Source: Paramoeba atlantica
Taxonomy: Eukaryota; Discosea
NCBI GenBank assembly: GCA_977017575.1
Contig: CDRNVI010000005.1
Location: forward strand, 1-64,000
DNA length: 64,000 nt
Direction: 5' to 3'
Shown: positions 11,254 through 20,461 of the stretch, piece after piece
How the letters are laid out: each line of letters opens with the position of its first letter
Position numbering within the stretch: position 1 is the first letter of the stretch
Program-made: the position numbers and the translations under genes
Notes under the pieces: model-generated
Told to the model about the DNA's origin: nothing
What the model saw: the letters and a program-made list of their open reading frames with translations, nothing else
Database searches by the model: none

Positions 11254-11886
11254 AAGAATCACTTTTGGCGCTGGGATACCTCAACCAGAAGATTTGTACA
11301 TACAGTCTTTTCTGGATATGCTAAATACATGTACTAGTATATAGAACCTTCCGTAATACTGCATTGTATTTATTTGGTAAAACACGTTATTCATGTAAAA
11401 CTCTGTCTTCTTTTCTTAGTCCACAATCATAGCTTGTCATATCTTGAATAGGCGTCCTATACATCCAATGTTGGTTTTCCTATCTATGAATATTCATAAA
11501 TATCTAAAAACCACGAATATACATATCAATGAGCCATTCAGAATTTCATAAACTATCTAAAATAACATTAGAATACAGGAAGTTTTTAACTAAATAGTTT
11601 ATTGATTGCAACATCAAGTAAATCAAGTTCCTACTTCAGTGTATGTACGTACGACCATAAATAATATGTCCAGAACAAATTTTCGTAAGCTCAGCATATT
11701 TTTTTCTTCTATTACTATGCCAAAATCATTCCTTTCACTATTTTATGCATGTATGCGCATTTTCATCTAGTTGAGTTTCACGGTATTCTGCACAAATTCT
11801 TGTGTATAACAAACCATATAAAGATCAGTTAATATTTTGTTGTATTACTCCATCACAAGAACATAGAACTTTCGTAGAGATCTAGT
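11254..11886. other. Intergenic spacer between two minus-strand genes
   Basis: AT-rich, no open frame of note and no repeat shared with other parts of the window. It would contain the 3' UTR of SHMT and the 5' UTR of the membrane protein gene. Confidence 0.6.
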
Positions 11887-13284
11887 TCATACCTCTGGTA
11901 CATGATCACGATATTTCATCCCGTCAATACTGAAACCTGGGATTGGATACTGACCTGCAAACCCTTCCACATCATTTCGAAGACTCTCTATCTCAGCATT
12001 CTCGGATAGCTTGGCTACAAAATCAACCAATCGTTTACCAGCACGGAGCTGAATGTCCAACGCAATCTTCACGGCGCGTTCCATAAAGACGGCAATAAGT
12101 CTCATTTCCGCTTCTTTCATTCCTCGAGAAGTAAGCGCTGGTGTCCCAATGCGAACACCACCTGGAGAAGCAGCACTTTTATCACCCACAACAGTGTTTT
12201 TATTTATGCTGATCGATGATTTTTCTAGTATCTTCTCATATTTCGAACCTGTCAGGCCTAGTGGGCGTAAATCCCAAAGTAGTAAGTGATTGTCAGTCCC
12301 ACCGGTAATCAACGTATAACCTTTATCTATCAAAGCTTTGGACAGCTCCTGAGCGTTGCGAATGATTTGGCGACTGTACTCCTTAAAATCTTCTGTGGCT
12401 ACCTCTTTCAACTGTACTGCAATGGCAGCGATAACATTTTGATGGGGACCGCCTTGAAGGCCAGGAAAGACTGCCATATTGATCCGCTGAGCAAAATTAG
12501 TTGAGTTACCATCGCGCCCGAGCTTACGGTAAAATATCATGCCAGCTCTTGGTCCACGAAGGGTTTTATGAGTTGTTGTAGTCACTATGTCACAATGTGT
12601 AAAAGGAGAGCGCAGTAATCCGCTGGCCACCAGACCTGAGACATGCGCCATATCACACATTAACAGAGATTCTGTTTTGTCCGCAATTTCCCGAAATCGT
12701 CCGTAGTCAATATCGCGTGGGTAAGCGGATCCACCGCAAATAATTACTTTTGGAAGGTATATTTCAGCAATTTTCTTCAATTCTTCGTAGTCAATGATTC
12801 CATCAGAATCAAGGGAATACGGAAGCGATTCAAAAAATATTGAGGTCGCACTGATTCGCTTTTTAGCTGTATAGTAGCCATGTGTAAGATGTCCCCCCGC
12901 AGGAAGATCCATACCCATGATACGGTCATGTGGTTGTAAAAGGCCAGTGTACACGGCGAAATTGGCCGGTGATCCAGAATAAGGTTGAACATTGACCCCC
13001 CACTCCTTCGCATCCAAATGAAATGCCTCCAACGCACGTGATTGGCACAGTCCTTCGATTTGGTCAATAAATTGTGTTCCTCCGTAATATCTAGCTCCGA
13101 TCTCCCCTTCAGCATACTTATTAGTTAGATGTGAACCTAAACATTCTAGCACTGCTGATGAAGTAAAGTTCTCGGACGCAATCATCTCCAAACCGAAGTA
13201 CTGCCGCGCTTTTTCTTTTTCAAGAATGTCATAGACTGCGGAATCTTGCTCTTGTAACAGTCGATTTTGGGGTAACTTTTTCAT
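11887..13284 (-). CDS. SHMT: Serine hydroxymethyltransferase
   Basis: PLP enzyme converting serine plus tetrahydrofolate to glycine plus 5,10-methylene-tetrahydrofolate, the main entry of one-carbon units. The 465-residue frame is full length for the family and uninterrupted. Landmarks in order are [10 protein letters not shown] near residue 35, [22 protein letters not shown], the strand [11 protein letters not shown] with the PLP-contacting Asp, the Schiff-base lysine in [14 protein letters not shown] near residue 240, and [11 protein letters not shown]. The start is the only Met before the conserved block; the frame is open about 13 codons further upstream without another Met. No mitochondrial or plastid presequence is evident, so a cytosolic form is likely. 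No intron is needed. A pyrimidine-rich stretch ending in CATAACAG about 90 bases upstream could serve as a trans-splice acceptor (inference). Confidence 0.97.
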   Translation of the reverse strand: MKKLPQNRLLQEQDSAVYDILEKEKARQYFGLEMIASENFTSSAVLECLGSHLTNKYAEGEIGARYYGGTQFIDQIEGLCQSRALEAFHLDAKEWGVNVQPYSGSPANFAVYTGLLQPHDRIMGMDLPAGGHLTHGYYTAKKRISATSIFFESLPYSLDSDGIIDYEELKKIAEIYLPKVIICGGSAYPRDIDYGRFREIADKTESLLMCDMAHVSGLVASGLLRSPFTHCDIVTTTTHKTLRGPRAGMIFYRKLGRDGNSTNFAQRINMAVFPGLQGGPHQNVIAAIAVQLKEVATEDFKEYSRQIIRNAQELSKALIDKGYTLITGGTDNHLLLWDLRPLGLTGSKYEKILEKSSISINKNTVVGDKSAASPGGVRIGTPALTSRGMKEAEMRLIAVFMERAVKIALDIQLRAGKRLVDFVAKLSENAEIESLRNDVEGFAGQYPIPGFSIDGMKYRDHVPEV

Positions 13285-13452
13285 TAAGGCAAGAAAGATA
13301 TGGGTAAAGAAGGCTTCAAAAATTCATGAAAAAATAATAATACAGCAACGTTAAAAAATATCTCACTGTTATGAAAAAATATTTTGTTGAGTGATTATCT
13401 TTGAAATGAAAGACCTGCGATTTTTCTTAACTTCAAGAAACTGATTTCAACG

Positions 13453-13855
13453 ATGAGAAGTGACTCGTCCGATGAGGCTTCCGAGTACAGCTCTTTTGAC
13501 TCTTCTTCCTCCTCCTCCTCCTCCTCCTCCTCTTCTTCTTCTTCTTCTTCCTCTTCTTCTCCTTTCTTCTTCTTCTTCTTCTTCTTCTTCTTCTTCTTCT
13601 TCTTCTTCTTCTTCTTCTTCTTCTTCTTCTTCTTCTTCTTCTTCTTCTTCTTCTTCTTCTTCTTCCTCTTCTGTGTGTGAGTGTGAAACAGATGAAGATT
13701 GGAGCCCCTCTGATTTTTCTGAGGATTCCTTCACGAGCGACGAGGAACCGTTTTTACTTCCCGACATACGTTACAGGCTCGAGGGGATAAAAAAATCAGG
13801 GGGAGGGGGGGGGGCGTTCGATGAGTACTCACCGAACGGGCAGCCCGTTCGATGA
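13453..13855 (+). pseudogene. Serine-rich acidic ORF disrupted by a microsatellite
   Basis: From the ATG at 13453 the frame reads SDSSDEASEYSSFDSS and enters a serine run encoded by TCC/TCT. The CTT microsatellite then shifts phase. A second frame leaves the array as SSVCECETDEDWSPSDFSE and ends in LLPDIRYRLEGIKKS. Both flanks are acidic and serine-rich, so they look like two ends of one protein whose middle has been expanded and shifted. I do not recognise a family. It faces away from SHMT and borders the repeat mosaic. Confidence 0.35.
13497..13672 (+). repeat. (CTT/TTC)n microsatellite
   Basis: About 175 bp of TCC then TTC trinucleotides. Long phenylalanine, serine, leucine or glutamate runs in all frames here are repeat translations. 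Confidence 0.95.
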
Positions 13856-13893
13856 GTACTCACTGAACGGGCAGCCCCTTCGGTGAGTAATTT
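13815..13893. repeat. Palindromic GTTCGATGAGTACTCAC cluster 1
   Basis: Two head-to-tail copies of a near-perfect palindrome (GTTCGATGAGTACTCAYYGAAC) separated by GGGCAGCCC, itself a near-palindrome. Related clusters lie at 14430-14456, 14912-15052, 18590-18690 and 19690-19782. Confidence 0.7.
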
Positions 13894-13925
13894 GCAGAAC
13901 CAGTCAGGGCAGAATCAGTCAGGGC

Positions 13926-14235
13926 ATTCGACTTTTGTCGGATGATGGGGCGTAGCGACCCCAGCTTCCCTAGCTAACTCACCCGGCGTCGCACAACAAG
14001 ACGCTACATACCTAGGGTGGGTACGATCAAGGTCCCGAGGATGACACTACCCGGTGCCAGCAAAACAAGGCACAAATTAACTAGGGTAACGGTCACCCAG
14101 ACATCGCAGCGTGAGAATGACACCGCCCGGTACCGGTTATAACAAGGTACTAAGGAACTAGGGCGGGTGTCATTCAGCATAATCTTTGGAGTGTTTTTTC
14201 ACTTCAAAAGAAGTGTTTTTTAATAAAGAATATTT
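13926..14235 (+). ncRNA. Structured RNA module with three CCCGG/CTAGGG hairpins
   Basis: In order: a GATGGGGC-TAGCGA-CCCC hairpin; hairpin unit a (13981-14018); unit b (14049-14087); unit c (14115-14175), whose outer stem GAATGACAC pairs with GTGTCATTC; and a CACTTC-AAAA-GAAGTG hairpin followed by a T-run (14200-14221). Units b and c plus the last hairpin recur at 19026-19225. Inner stems differ but still pair (GCGTC/GACGC, GTGCC/GGCAC, GTACC/GGTAC), which is why I call an RNA structure rather than a plain DNA repeat. Transcription is not shown. Confidence 0.45.
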
Positions 14236-14261
14236 TCTTGTAGTATATAAAAGGGGTTAAA

Positions 14262-14345
14262 AAAAGATAAGCTGGCTGCTCGCGCTCGATCTGGTCAAAT
14301 CTTCGGATTTGACTTGCGTGCTGCGTGGCACAGCTCCTAGCAAGC
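14262..14345 (+). other. Stem with cUUCGg tetraloop
   Basis: GTCAAAT-CTTCGG-ATTTGAC (14294-14313) is a 7-bp stem closed by a C(UUCG)G tetraloop, typical of structured RNA. Flanking bases AGCTGGCTGC and GCACAGCT may pair to extend it. A GGAGGTAACATCTCC-TCGG-AGAT hairpin follows at about 14375-14393. Confidence 0.45.
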
Positions 14346-14429
14346 GATAAGGGGGGGCTTGTTCTAGGGAGGTAACATCTCCTCGGAGATATAATGCCTA
14401 TTAATCATCATCAATTTGCAGAACGACCC

Positions 14430-14456
14430 GTTCGAAGAGTACTCATCGAACGGGAC
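14430..14456. repeat. Palindrome cluster 2
   Basis: CCGTTCGAAGAGTACTCATC followed by GAACGG, the same palindrome as at 13815 with one changed position. Confidence 0.65.
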
Positions 14457-14614
14457 GCCCTGTTGCTTGAGAAAAATAATTTGCTGCAACATTTTGGGGG
14501 AAAAACGTGCATTAAACGCGCGTCATGGAATTCGATCGACTTGAGGAGGCTGTACAGAAACTGAATCTTTACGGCAGATAGCTGTATTCGTACCCCCCTT
14601 TTCAGCTCACAGTT

Positions 14615-14885
14615 GGGCCTTGCCTCTAGACAGGTAAACTAGGTGTCGCAGCATAGGAAAACGAGTTCACAATCCTGCGGAAGTGCCAGACATAGGTTCT
14701 CAGTGCGCGACCCGCGCGCTGGAGCGCGCGGGTCGCCAAAAAATATAATTATGTCCCAGGGCTACGCTCAAAGTTGGGCCTTGCTCGCAAACGGGGGCTT
14801 TTGCCTCCAGAAGTGGGCTACGCTCACAGTTGGGCTTTACCTCCATACACATAAACTAGGACGCAACTGTCGCATCTGGAAAAGC
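14615..14885. repeat. About 270-bp repeat, inverted copy at 18742-19020
   Basis: The segment, including AATCCTGCGGAAGTGCCAGA, a 30-base cruciform at 14707-14736 and three GTTGGGC(C)TT stretches, is found as its reverse complement at 18742-19020. The cruciform arms are GCGACCCGCGCGCT, perfect apart from the two centre bases. Confidence 0.8.
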
Positions 14886-14911
14886 ATTAAACGTTCTTTT
14901 TGTGGTTGACC

Positions 14912-15052
14912 GTCGATTCAATGAATTACTCACGGAACGGACAGCCCATTCCGTGAGTTTCATCGAACGGGACGTTACTCACCGAAGGGGCTGCCCGTTC
15001 AGTGAGTACTCATCGAACGGCTGCCCGTTCGGTGAGTAATCATCGAACGCCC
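14912..15052. repeat. Palindrome cluster 3
   Basis: Five or six variants of the TGAGTACTCA-centred palindrome in a row, with spacers GGACAGCCC and GGCTGCCC. Variation at symmetric positions (CGGT/ACCG, CGAT/ATCG) keeps the arms complementary in several units. Confidence 0.65.
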
Positions 15053-15234
15053 CCCTGGCCAAAATCAGTTCCAGGTGAGCCAGAAGCATCACACTACTCT
15101 TCACCCTCATCACTATGGTCTTCCGAATCAACGGCGTCGTTTTATTTAGCTACTGTAGAGCCGGAAGCGTCTGTAAGTTACGACGCTTAAGTACATGTAT
15201 CGGACAATGTGATGATGGGCATATCTATTGATTA

Positions 15235-15562
15235 TAAGGTCGGGGCGTCCGATTAACACCGGACGATGGGACTTAGCGATCCCAGCCTCCCGAGCTAAGG
15301 CCGGCGCTAGCAAAACAAAGCGCTAAATAACTAGGCCCGTTCAGGGCACTGGTCGTCCCACCGGGATCTCTAGTGAACGAGTGCGTCCTCACTCAACGTC
15401 CCTTGATGAGTCCTCGGTGGTGAGATTCTGACGCCTGTACTCTTCCGGAAACGGAGAGGATGCTCAGCCCCACTTAAAAAGACACTCAGGCCGACGTAGA
15501 GGTATCTCTGTAACGGAGATTCCTGCTACGATCCCATAGCCCTAGTCGGCCAAACGGGATAT
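15235..15562 (+). ncRNA. Structured RNA module containing unit d
   Basis: Begins like 13926 (GATGGGACTTAGCGATCCCA, then TCCCGAGCTAA) and carries hairpin unit d at 15300-15338 with inner stem GCGCT/AGCGC. It then runs through several short stems to GGTATCTCTGTAACGGAGAT and TAGTCGGCCAAACGGG. The ending resembles the 3' ends of the LINE leaders (ATCTC-TCG-GAGACAAAC). No reading frame is conserved. Confidence 0.4.
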
Positions 15563-15655
15563 CTTATCTTATCAGGAGCTGGTGCACGGTGGGGGAAACA
15601 AGGGAGTTTCCTCTGGGGTGAAGGGGGGCATAGAGGGGGTATGTTTATGGGCTGG

Positions 15656-15680
15656 TGGGTTGGGTTGGGTTGGGTTGGGA
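15656..15680 (+). repeat. Short (TTGGG)n run
   Basis: Five TTGGG units. Too short to call telomeric. 15563-15655 has nothing else recognisable. Confidence 0.6.
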
Positions 15681-15685
15681 CAGAG

Positions 15686-15953
15686 AGATATGGCTCCCTA
15701 GTTTCAGCCTAGGTGCGCTGTGCGGATGCCGATGCTCGAAGCATCTGTGCCGACATGAGAGTACCTCAACCATAGAAGGCACACATCTGACTTATCCCCC
15801 TATAAGCCAATAATTACAGCTCCAGGGTAGGAGGGGTTCGCTACTCCCCAGCGTGGTTTAACAAGTTAATCCACGACCCTGCCTTAATTTTTTTGTGCGG
15901 ATGCCACCCTAGTTTCTTGACGTCTTGTTGTGTTGACGCCGTGTAGGTCCACA
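15686..15953 (-). repeat. Leader-like structured repeat with hairpin unit e
   Basis: Read on the minus strand it starts with hairpin unit e (15902-15953; inner stem GGCGTC/GACGTC), continues through GGGGAGTAGCGAACCCC and a GATGCTTCGAGCATC hairpin, and ends near GGGAGCCATATCTC. Nearly identical to 16428-16691; the first 160 bases also match 20862-21025. Confidence 0.65.
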
Positions 15954-15989
15954 CTATGGCGATGGAGAAAGAGGTGGGGAGCGCGGCGG

Positions 15990-16262
15990 AGAGCGAAGCG
16001 GAGAGTGAGGCGGGCAGCGCGGCGGGAGCGCGGCAGGAGCGCGGCGGGAGAGCGGCGGGAGAGCAGCGGGAGAGCGGCGGGAGAGCGGCGGGAGCGCGGC
16101 GGGAGAGTGGCGGGAGAGCGGCGGGAGAGCGGCGGGAGAGCGGCGGGAGCGCGGCGGGAGAGCGGTGGGAGAGCGGCGGGAGCGCGGCGGGAGCGCGGCG
16201 GGAGAGTGGCGGGAGAGCGGCGGGAGAGCGGTGGGAGAGCGCGGCGGGGGGCACGGCGGGGA
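15990..16262 (+). repeat. GC-rich GCGGGAGAGCG minisatellite
   Basis: Irregular 9-12-bp units of GCGGGAG(A)GCG. Arginine/glycine- or proline/alanine-rich frames over it are repeat translations. Confidence 0.85.
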
Positions 16263-16427
16263 GCACGGCGGAAAGACGGCGAAGGGCACGGCGAACGGGG
16301 GTGAAGGGGTACATGGGGCGGGGAGCTCGGCAGAGAGCGAAGCAGGGAGTGAGGGAACAAGGTACAGGTACAACAAAAAGGGGGTGTTTAACAAAAAGCG
16401 GTTGGTTGGTTGGTTCACAGAGCAGTT

Positions 16428-16691
16428 TGTCTCCGAGGAGATATGGCTCCCTAGTGCGGATGCCGATGCTCGAAGCATCTGTGCCGACATGAGAGTACCT
16501 CAACCATAGAAGGCACACATCCGACTTATCCTCCTATAAAAGGAAGCCAATGATTACAGCTCCAGGGTAGGAGGGGTTCGCTACTCCCCAGCTTGGTTTA
16601 ACAAGTTAATCCACGACCCTGCCTTAAATTTTTTGTGGATACTAGCCTAGTTTCTTGACGTCTTGTTGTGTTGACGCCGGGTAGATCCACA
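16428..16691 (-). repeat. Leader-like structured repeat with hairpin unit f
   Basis: Second copy of the 15686-15953 repeat. Unit f (16634-16691) has outer stem TGTGGAT/ATCCACA and inner stem GGCGTC/GACGTC. Two substitutions in the outer stem relative to unit e keep the pairing. Confidence 0.65.
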
Positions 16692-16849
16692 CCATGGGCG
16701 CGGCGGAGATCAAGGCGGGGAGCGAGGTGGGAGTGAGGCGGTTGGACAGCGGGGAGGGCAGCAGGGAGCACGGGGGGAACGGCGTCGGGGTTTTTTTTTC
16801 CTACATGGAGAAAATCTTTGCCTCAACCGCCTCGACCGCCACCCGGTGT

Positions 16850-17130
16850 CCAACCGGCAGGCTTTTCTTGGTCGAGTGAGCTGGCCACCTTCCAGTGGCA
16901 AATGAACGGGTGTTTCCACCCACGCACCTCAGGGGAGACACCCCATTACAGGGTAGTGCGAGACTTGCATACCAGAGTTTCGTTGAATCTCGGATTGCGT
17001 CAGAGACTCTGGTAGCTCACTCGCTAAAAACTCCACTGCTCCGGATTGTTAGTCCAGGAGCGCTCCTAGCGTGGAGAAACGAAGGGTCTTGCCTAGAAAA
17101 AAGGATCTAGTCCCTTCGCTTCTCCGGGAG
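16850..17130. other. Stem-rich segment without coding signal
   Basis: CGAGTGAGCT (16873-16882) pairs with AGCTCACTCG (17013-17022), and ACGAAGGG pairs with CCCTTCG-T around 17080-17120. Inside are shorter stems such as GGGTGTTTCCACCC. No protein-like frame. Probably another structured leader. Confidence 0.35.
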
Positions 17131-17145
17131 ATGGGGAGGGGAAAG

Positions 17146-18010
17146 GGGGTATTAAACAAAAGGAGGTATTAAACGAAAAGGGGGTATTAAACAAAAAGGG
17201 TGTATTAATCAAAAAGGGGGTATTAATCAAAAAGGGGGTATTAATCAAAAAGGGGGTATTAAACAAAAAGGGGGTATTAAACAAAAAGGGGGTATTAAAC
17301 AAAAAGGGGGTATTAAACAAAAAGGGGGTATTAAACAAAAAGGGGGTATTAAACAAAAAGGGGGTATTAAACAAAAAGGGGGTATTAAACAAAAAGGGGA
17401 TATAAACAAAAGGGGGTATTAAACAAAAAGGGGGTATTAAACAAAAAGGGGGTATTAAACAAAAAGGGGGTATTAAACAAAAAGGGGGTATTAAAAAAAA
17501 GGGGGTATTAAAGAAAAGCGGGGTATTAAAAAAAAGGGGGGTATTAAACAAAAAGGGGGTATTAAACAAAAAGGGGGTATTAAACAAAAAGGGGGTATTA
17601 AACAAAAAGGGGGTATTAAACAAAAAGGGGGTATTAAACAAAAAGGGGGTATTAAACAAAAAGGGGGTATAAACAAAAAGGGGGTATAAACAAAAAGGGG
17701 GTATTAAACAAAAAGGGGGTATTAAACAAAAAGGGGGGTATTAAACAAAAAGGGGGTATTAAACAAAAAGGGGGTATTAAACAAAAAGGGGGTATTAAAC
17801 AAAAACGGGGTATTAAACAAAAAGGGGATATTAAACAAAAAGGGGGTATTAAAGAAAAGGGGGGTATTAAAAAAAAGGGGGGTATTAAACAAAAAGGGGG
17901 TATTAAACAAAAAGGGGGTATTAAACAAAAAGGGGGTATTAAACAAAAAGGGGGTATTAAACAAAAAGGGGGTATTAAACAAAAAGGGGGTATTAAACAA
18001 AAAGGGGGCA
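17146..18010. repeat. 18-bp minisatellite GGGGGTATTAAACAAAAA, about 48 copies
   Basis: Units are highly uniform. Because 18 is a multiple of three, the minus strand reads as an endless hexapeptide FNTPFL with a few phase shifts at units with an extra or missing base. Shorter arrays of the same unit occur at 18478-18578 (six units) and 19795-19845 (two to three), and a related single unit lies near 16375. I treat the frames as repeat translations. Confidence 0.9.
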
Positions 18011-18059
18011 TTATACAGAAATTCACGTCGTCTTTTCCCTTCCCGACATAGAATCAATA

Positions 18060-18477
18060 AATTAGGTAAATAACACATGAAACTTGAATAAAATCAACAT
18101 TCACAAAATACACTTACTCTAAATCCCTTATTCCTTAATACGCCTTCCCTCATATTCGTCTTTCATACTATAGTATAATCCTTATTCCAAATTCAAGTAA
18201 CTTACGAATGGGCATTGCCCACCAACCCGCGAAATGGCTGGGGGTTGGTGGGTGGGAACGATTTTGTAACTGTTTGAAATTGAATGTCTCTATAACACAA
18301 GAAATAATATTTGATATAATCCGATCAAACTAGAAAATTCAATAATAACTAGATCAAATAAAACATTCCCTCCGATAATTTATTATTAAGATCATAGTAA
18401 TCATACTATGTGCCCCGAAGGGCCACCACTCATCACGTATAATAAAAGTCGTCTAAATTTCAAATCGTATACTAATA
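18060..18477 (-). mobile_element. Solo terminal repeat of a YR retroelement (fossil)
   Basis: Contains the ACGAATGGGCATTGCCCACC block, GGTTGGTGGGTGGG and GTGCCCCGAAGGGCCA in the same order as the repeats at 26057-26790, which belong to a YR (DIRS-like) element. No coding parts remain. Confidence 0.55.
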
Positions 18478-18578
18478 AAAAGGGGGTATTAAACAAAAAG
18501 GGGGTATTAAACAAAAAGGGGGTATTAAACAAAATGGGGGTATTAAACAAAAAGGGGGTATTAAACAAAAAGGGGGCG
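18478..18578. repeat. Second array of the 18-bp unit
   Basis: Six copies of GGGGGTATTAAACAAAAA directly attached to the YR terminal repeat on one side and to palindrome cluster 4 on the other. Confidence 0.9.
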
Positions 18579-18589
18579 CTCCACGGGCA

Positions 18590-18690
18590 CTTCCGTGAGT
18601 TTTTGAGACACTTCGATGATTTCTCATCGAAGTGCCTACGTGTCACAGGGTGACTCATCGAAACGTCAATCTTCTCATCGAAGGTGATTT
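18590..18690. repeat. Palindrome cluster 4
   Basis: CACTTCCGTGAG, CACTTCGATGATTTCTCATCGAAGTG and related stems. The 18-bp array plus this cluster appear again in reverse order and orientation at 19690-19845. Confidence 0.6.
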
Positions 18691-18741
18691 TAATTGCTTT
18701 GGAAAGAAAAAAATCGAGAACATGAAAATAAGAAAGCGGCG

Positions 18742-19020
18742 ACACTGAGAATCTGTGTCTGCCACTTCCGCAGGTTTGTGTATTTGTTTTCCTATACTAC
18801 GACACCTAGTTTACGTGTCTGGAGGCAAGGCCCAACTTTGAGCGAAGCCCACTTCTGGAGGCAAAAGCCCCCGTTTGCGAGCAAGGCCCAACTGTGAGCG
18901 TAGCCCTGGGACAGAATTATATTTTTTGGCGACCCGCGCGCTCCAGCGCGCGGGTCGCGCACTGAGAACCTATGTCTGGCACTTCCGCAGGATTGCGTAT
19001 TTGTTTTCCTATACTTCGAG
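18742..19020. repeat. Inverted copy of 14615-14885, with cruciform
   Basis: See the partner at 14615-14885. Its cruciform lies at 18929-18958. Confidence 0.8.
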
Positions 19021-19025
19021 ACCTG

Positions 19026-19225
19026 GATGACACTACCCGGTGCCAGTAAAACGAGGCACTAAATAATTAGGGTGGATGTCATTCTGGCAACGTAGAATGG
19101 GTGGCACCGCCCGGTACCGAATATAACAAGGTACTAAGAAACTAGGGTGGGTGCCATTCGGGCTAATCTTTGGAATGTGTTTGTGTTTTTTTTATCCACC
19201 CTCAAAAGATAGAGTGGTTTTTTTT
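19026..19225 (+). ncRNA. Structured RNA module, second copy (hairpin units g and h)
   Basis: Units g (19026-19085, outer stem ATGACA/TGTCAT, inner GTGCC/GGCAC) and h (19096-19159, outer GGCACC/GGTGCC, inner GTACC/GGTAC) followed by an imperfect CCACCCTC...GAGTGG hairpin and a T-run. Parallel to 14041-14221, with changes that mostly preserve the stems. Confidence 0.45.
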
Positions 19226-19297
19226 GGTCAAGGGGCGCCTTATTTGCATTACCTAAGGCGCAGGGGTATAGCGCACCTCACCTCCCTAGCTGTAACC

Positions 19298-19426
19298 TAA
19301 CTCCTCTCCAAGCGGAGGTCAACCGTAGCTTGCTATGGCTGGCTCTCCGGATACGTCGCAAGACGTATTCGGACTGCCCGTTTGGGGAGTTGAGGGGCCA
19401 TAACTTTTCGGAGTCAAAAGGCCCAA
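19298..19426 (+). ncRNA. Conserved stem-loop element, copy 1
   Basis: About 128 bases shared with 21043-21173 at high identity. Outer arms AACTCC / GGGGAGTT; a CTTG-capped stem (CNRCCRTAG-CTTG-CTATGGCTG); and ATACGTC-GCAA-GACGTAT with a GNRA-type loop. It ends with GGCCATAACTTTTCGG. No conserved frame. Confidence 0.5.
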
Positions 19427-19484
19427 TACATCATGTGCACGCGAAGCTCTTTTGAATAGTTTTGTGCGTTTCGTAGACAGCGAA

Positions 19485-19697
19485 ATGCGTCGCACTCAAG
19501 AACAAGAGGAAGAAGAAGAGTTACCTCGCACTCCAGAGGAATTACGAACTCCTGGTGCCTGGGATGACAGACTTATTTTTAGCCCCTTGGTTGGGGCCGA
19601 AGCTGCTGCACGTACTTTGCTTCCGTCAGTTCGTGTATGTCCAGGTTGTGCTGAGTTTGCTCCCGAGTCGAAAATGCAGCTACCACCTCAAAAGTAA
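19485..19697 (+). CDS. Small acidic hypothetical protein, 70 aa
   Basis: From the ATG at 19485: RRTQEQEEEEELPRTPEELR, then a hydrophobic stretch and VCPGCAEF. Not recognised. It lies between repeat modules, so it may be chance or a remnant of an element ORF. Confidence 0.2.
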   Translation: MRRTQEQEEEEELPRTPEELRTPGAWDDRLIFSPLVGAEAAARTLLPSVRVCPGCAEFAPESKMQLPPQK

Positions 19698-19860
19698 TTA
19701 AAATCACCTTCGATGAGTTTCTTTCGTTTCGATGATTTTCGTTTTGACACGTGGGCGTTTCGATGAGTACTCACGGAAGTGTCCTCGTACCCAAAGGGGG
19801 TATTAAACAAAAAGGGGGTATTAAACAAAAAGGGGGTATACGGGCAAAGGGGGTACGGCG
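19690..19860. repeat. Palindrome cluster 5 and third 18-bp array
   Basis: TTCGATGAG/GATGATTT stems then TTTCGATGAGTACTCACGGA, followed by two to three copies of the 18-bp unit. Mirror image of 18478-18690. Confidence 0.6.
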
Positions 19861-19861
19861 T

Positions 19862-20012
19862 CAGGGTGCACGCCGGGGCGCACGACGGGGAGAACGGCGG
19901 GGCGCACTGCGGGGAGCACGACGGGGCGCACGGCGGGCTGAACGGCGGGGCGCACGGCGGGGAACACGGCGGGGAGGGCGGTGGGGAGCACGGCCGGCAG
20001 TCTGCGAAAGGC
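19862..20012 (+). repeat. GC-rich GGGGCGCACGGCG array
   Basis: Degenerate 12-15-bp units, same style as 15990-16262. A related C-rich array lies at 20520-20790. Confidence 0.8.
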
Positions 20013-20083
20013 GCGGTGAAAGGGGGGTGAAGGGGGGAAGGGGTACATGGGGTAGATAGGTCTTAACAAAAGTCAACAACAAG

Positions 20084-20098
20084 CAACAAGGTACAGAA
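20084..20098 (-). other. Partial spliced-leader fossil
   Basis: On the minus strand TTCTGTACCTTGTTG, the last 15 bases of the 37-base SL-like sequence described at 51766-51802, followed by CTTGTTGTTG. Confidence 0.5.
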
Positions 20099-20461
20099 TC
20101 AAAACAAGAACAAGGTACCAGATGGGCTGGTGGGTGGGGCAGAAAAGTCGACAAGGGACCAACAAGGTAGCGGATTTTATGCCCTTGTAAAGATGAATTA
20201 CCCTGTTAAAATGTAAAAAAAAAAATTCCCAAGATCCATTTTATAATAAATAAAATAAATTACTTCAACACACCCGTCAAAAATCTTCAGATCGATCTCT
20301 CTTACTGTTTTACCCCCCTGTATAGTCACTTGCCTCAAACGTATGTAAGGCGCGCTCGACCGCCAAAATTTCCGGTTTGTTTATTTCATAGGGTTCTTCC
20401 CATAAGCTGCCTGTGGCCGTCATTGGGTCTATTGAAGGGAATAATACTGCGCCCCTTGTTG

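Noticed and set aside
13981-14018. tRNA or twister/pistol ribozyme as explanation of the CCCGG hairpin units
   Set aside because: No cloverleaf or A/B boxes, and the conserved bases do not match the twister or pistol patterns I remember.
14115-14175. AACAAGGTAC in hairpin units c and h as spliced-leader remnants
   Set aside because: The ten-base match is part of the self-complementary inner stem, and other units have different stems there, so the match is probably coincidental.
14912-15052. CRISPR-like array
   Set aside because: The repeated units are palindromes with short GC spacers of similar sequence, not unique spacers, and the setting is eukaryotic with no cas genes.
15391-15440. Hammerhead ribozyme candidate (CTTGATGAGTCC)
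   Set aside because: The required GAAA strand and a matching stem III are not found at the right distance.
15656-15680. Telomere repeat
   Set aside because: Only five TTGGG units, internal to a repeat mosaic.
15841-16518. Proline/alanine/arginine-rich frames over the GC array
   Set aside because: Low-complexity repeat translation on both strands.
17093-18078. FNTPFL hexapeptide-repeat proteins
   Set aside because: Unit length divisible by three keeps the frame open, but there is no unique sequence, start context or domain. Kept as a minisatellite.
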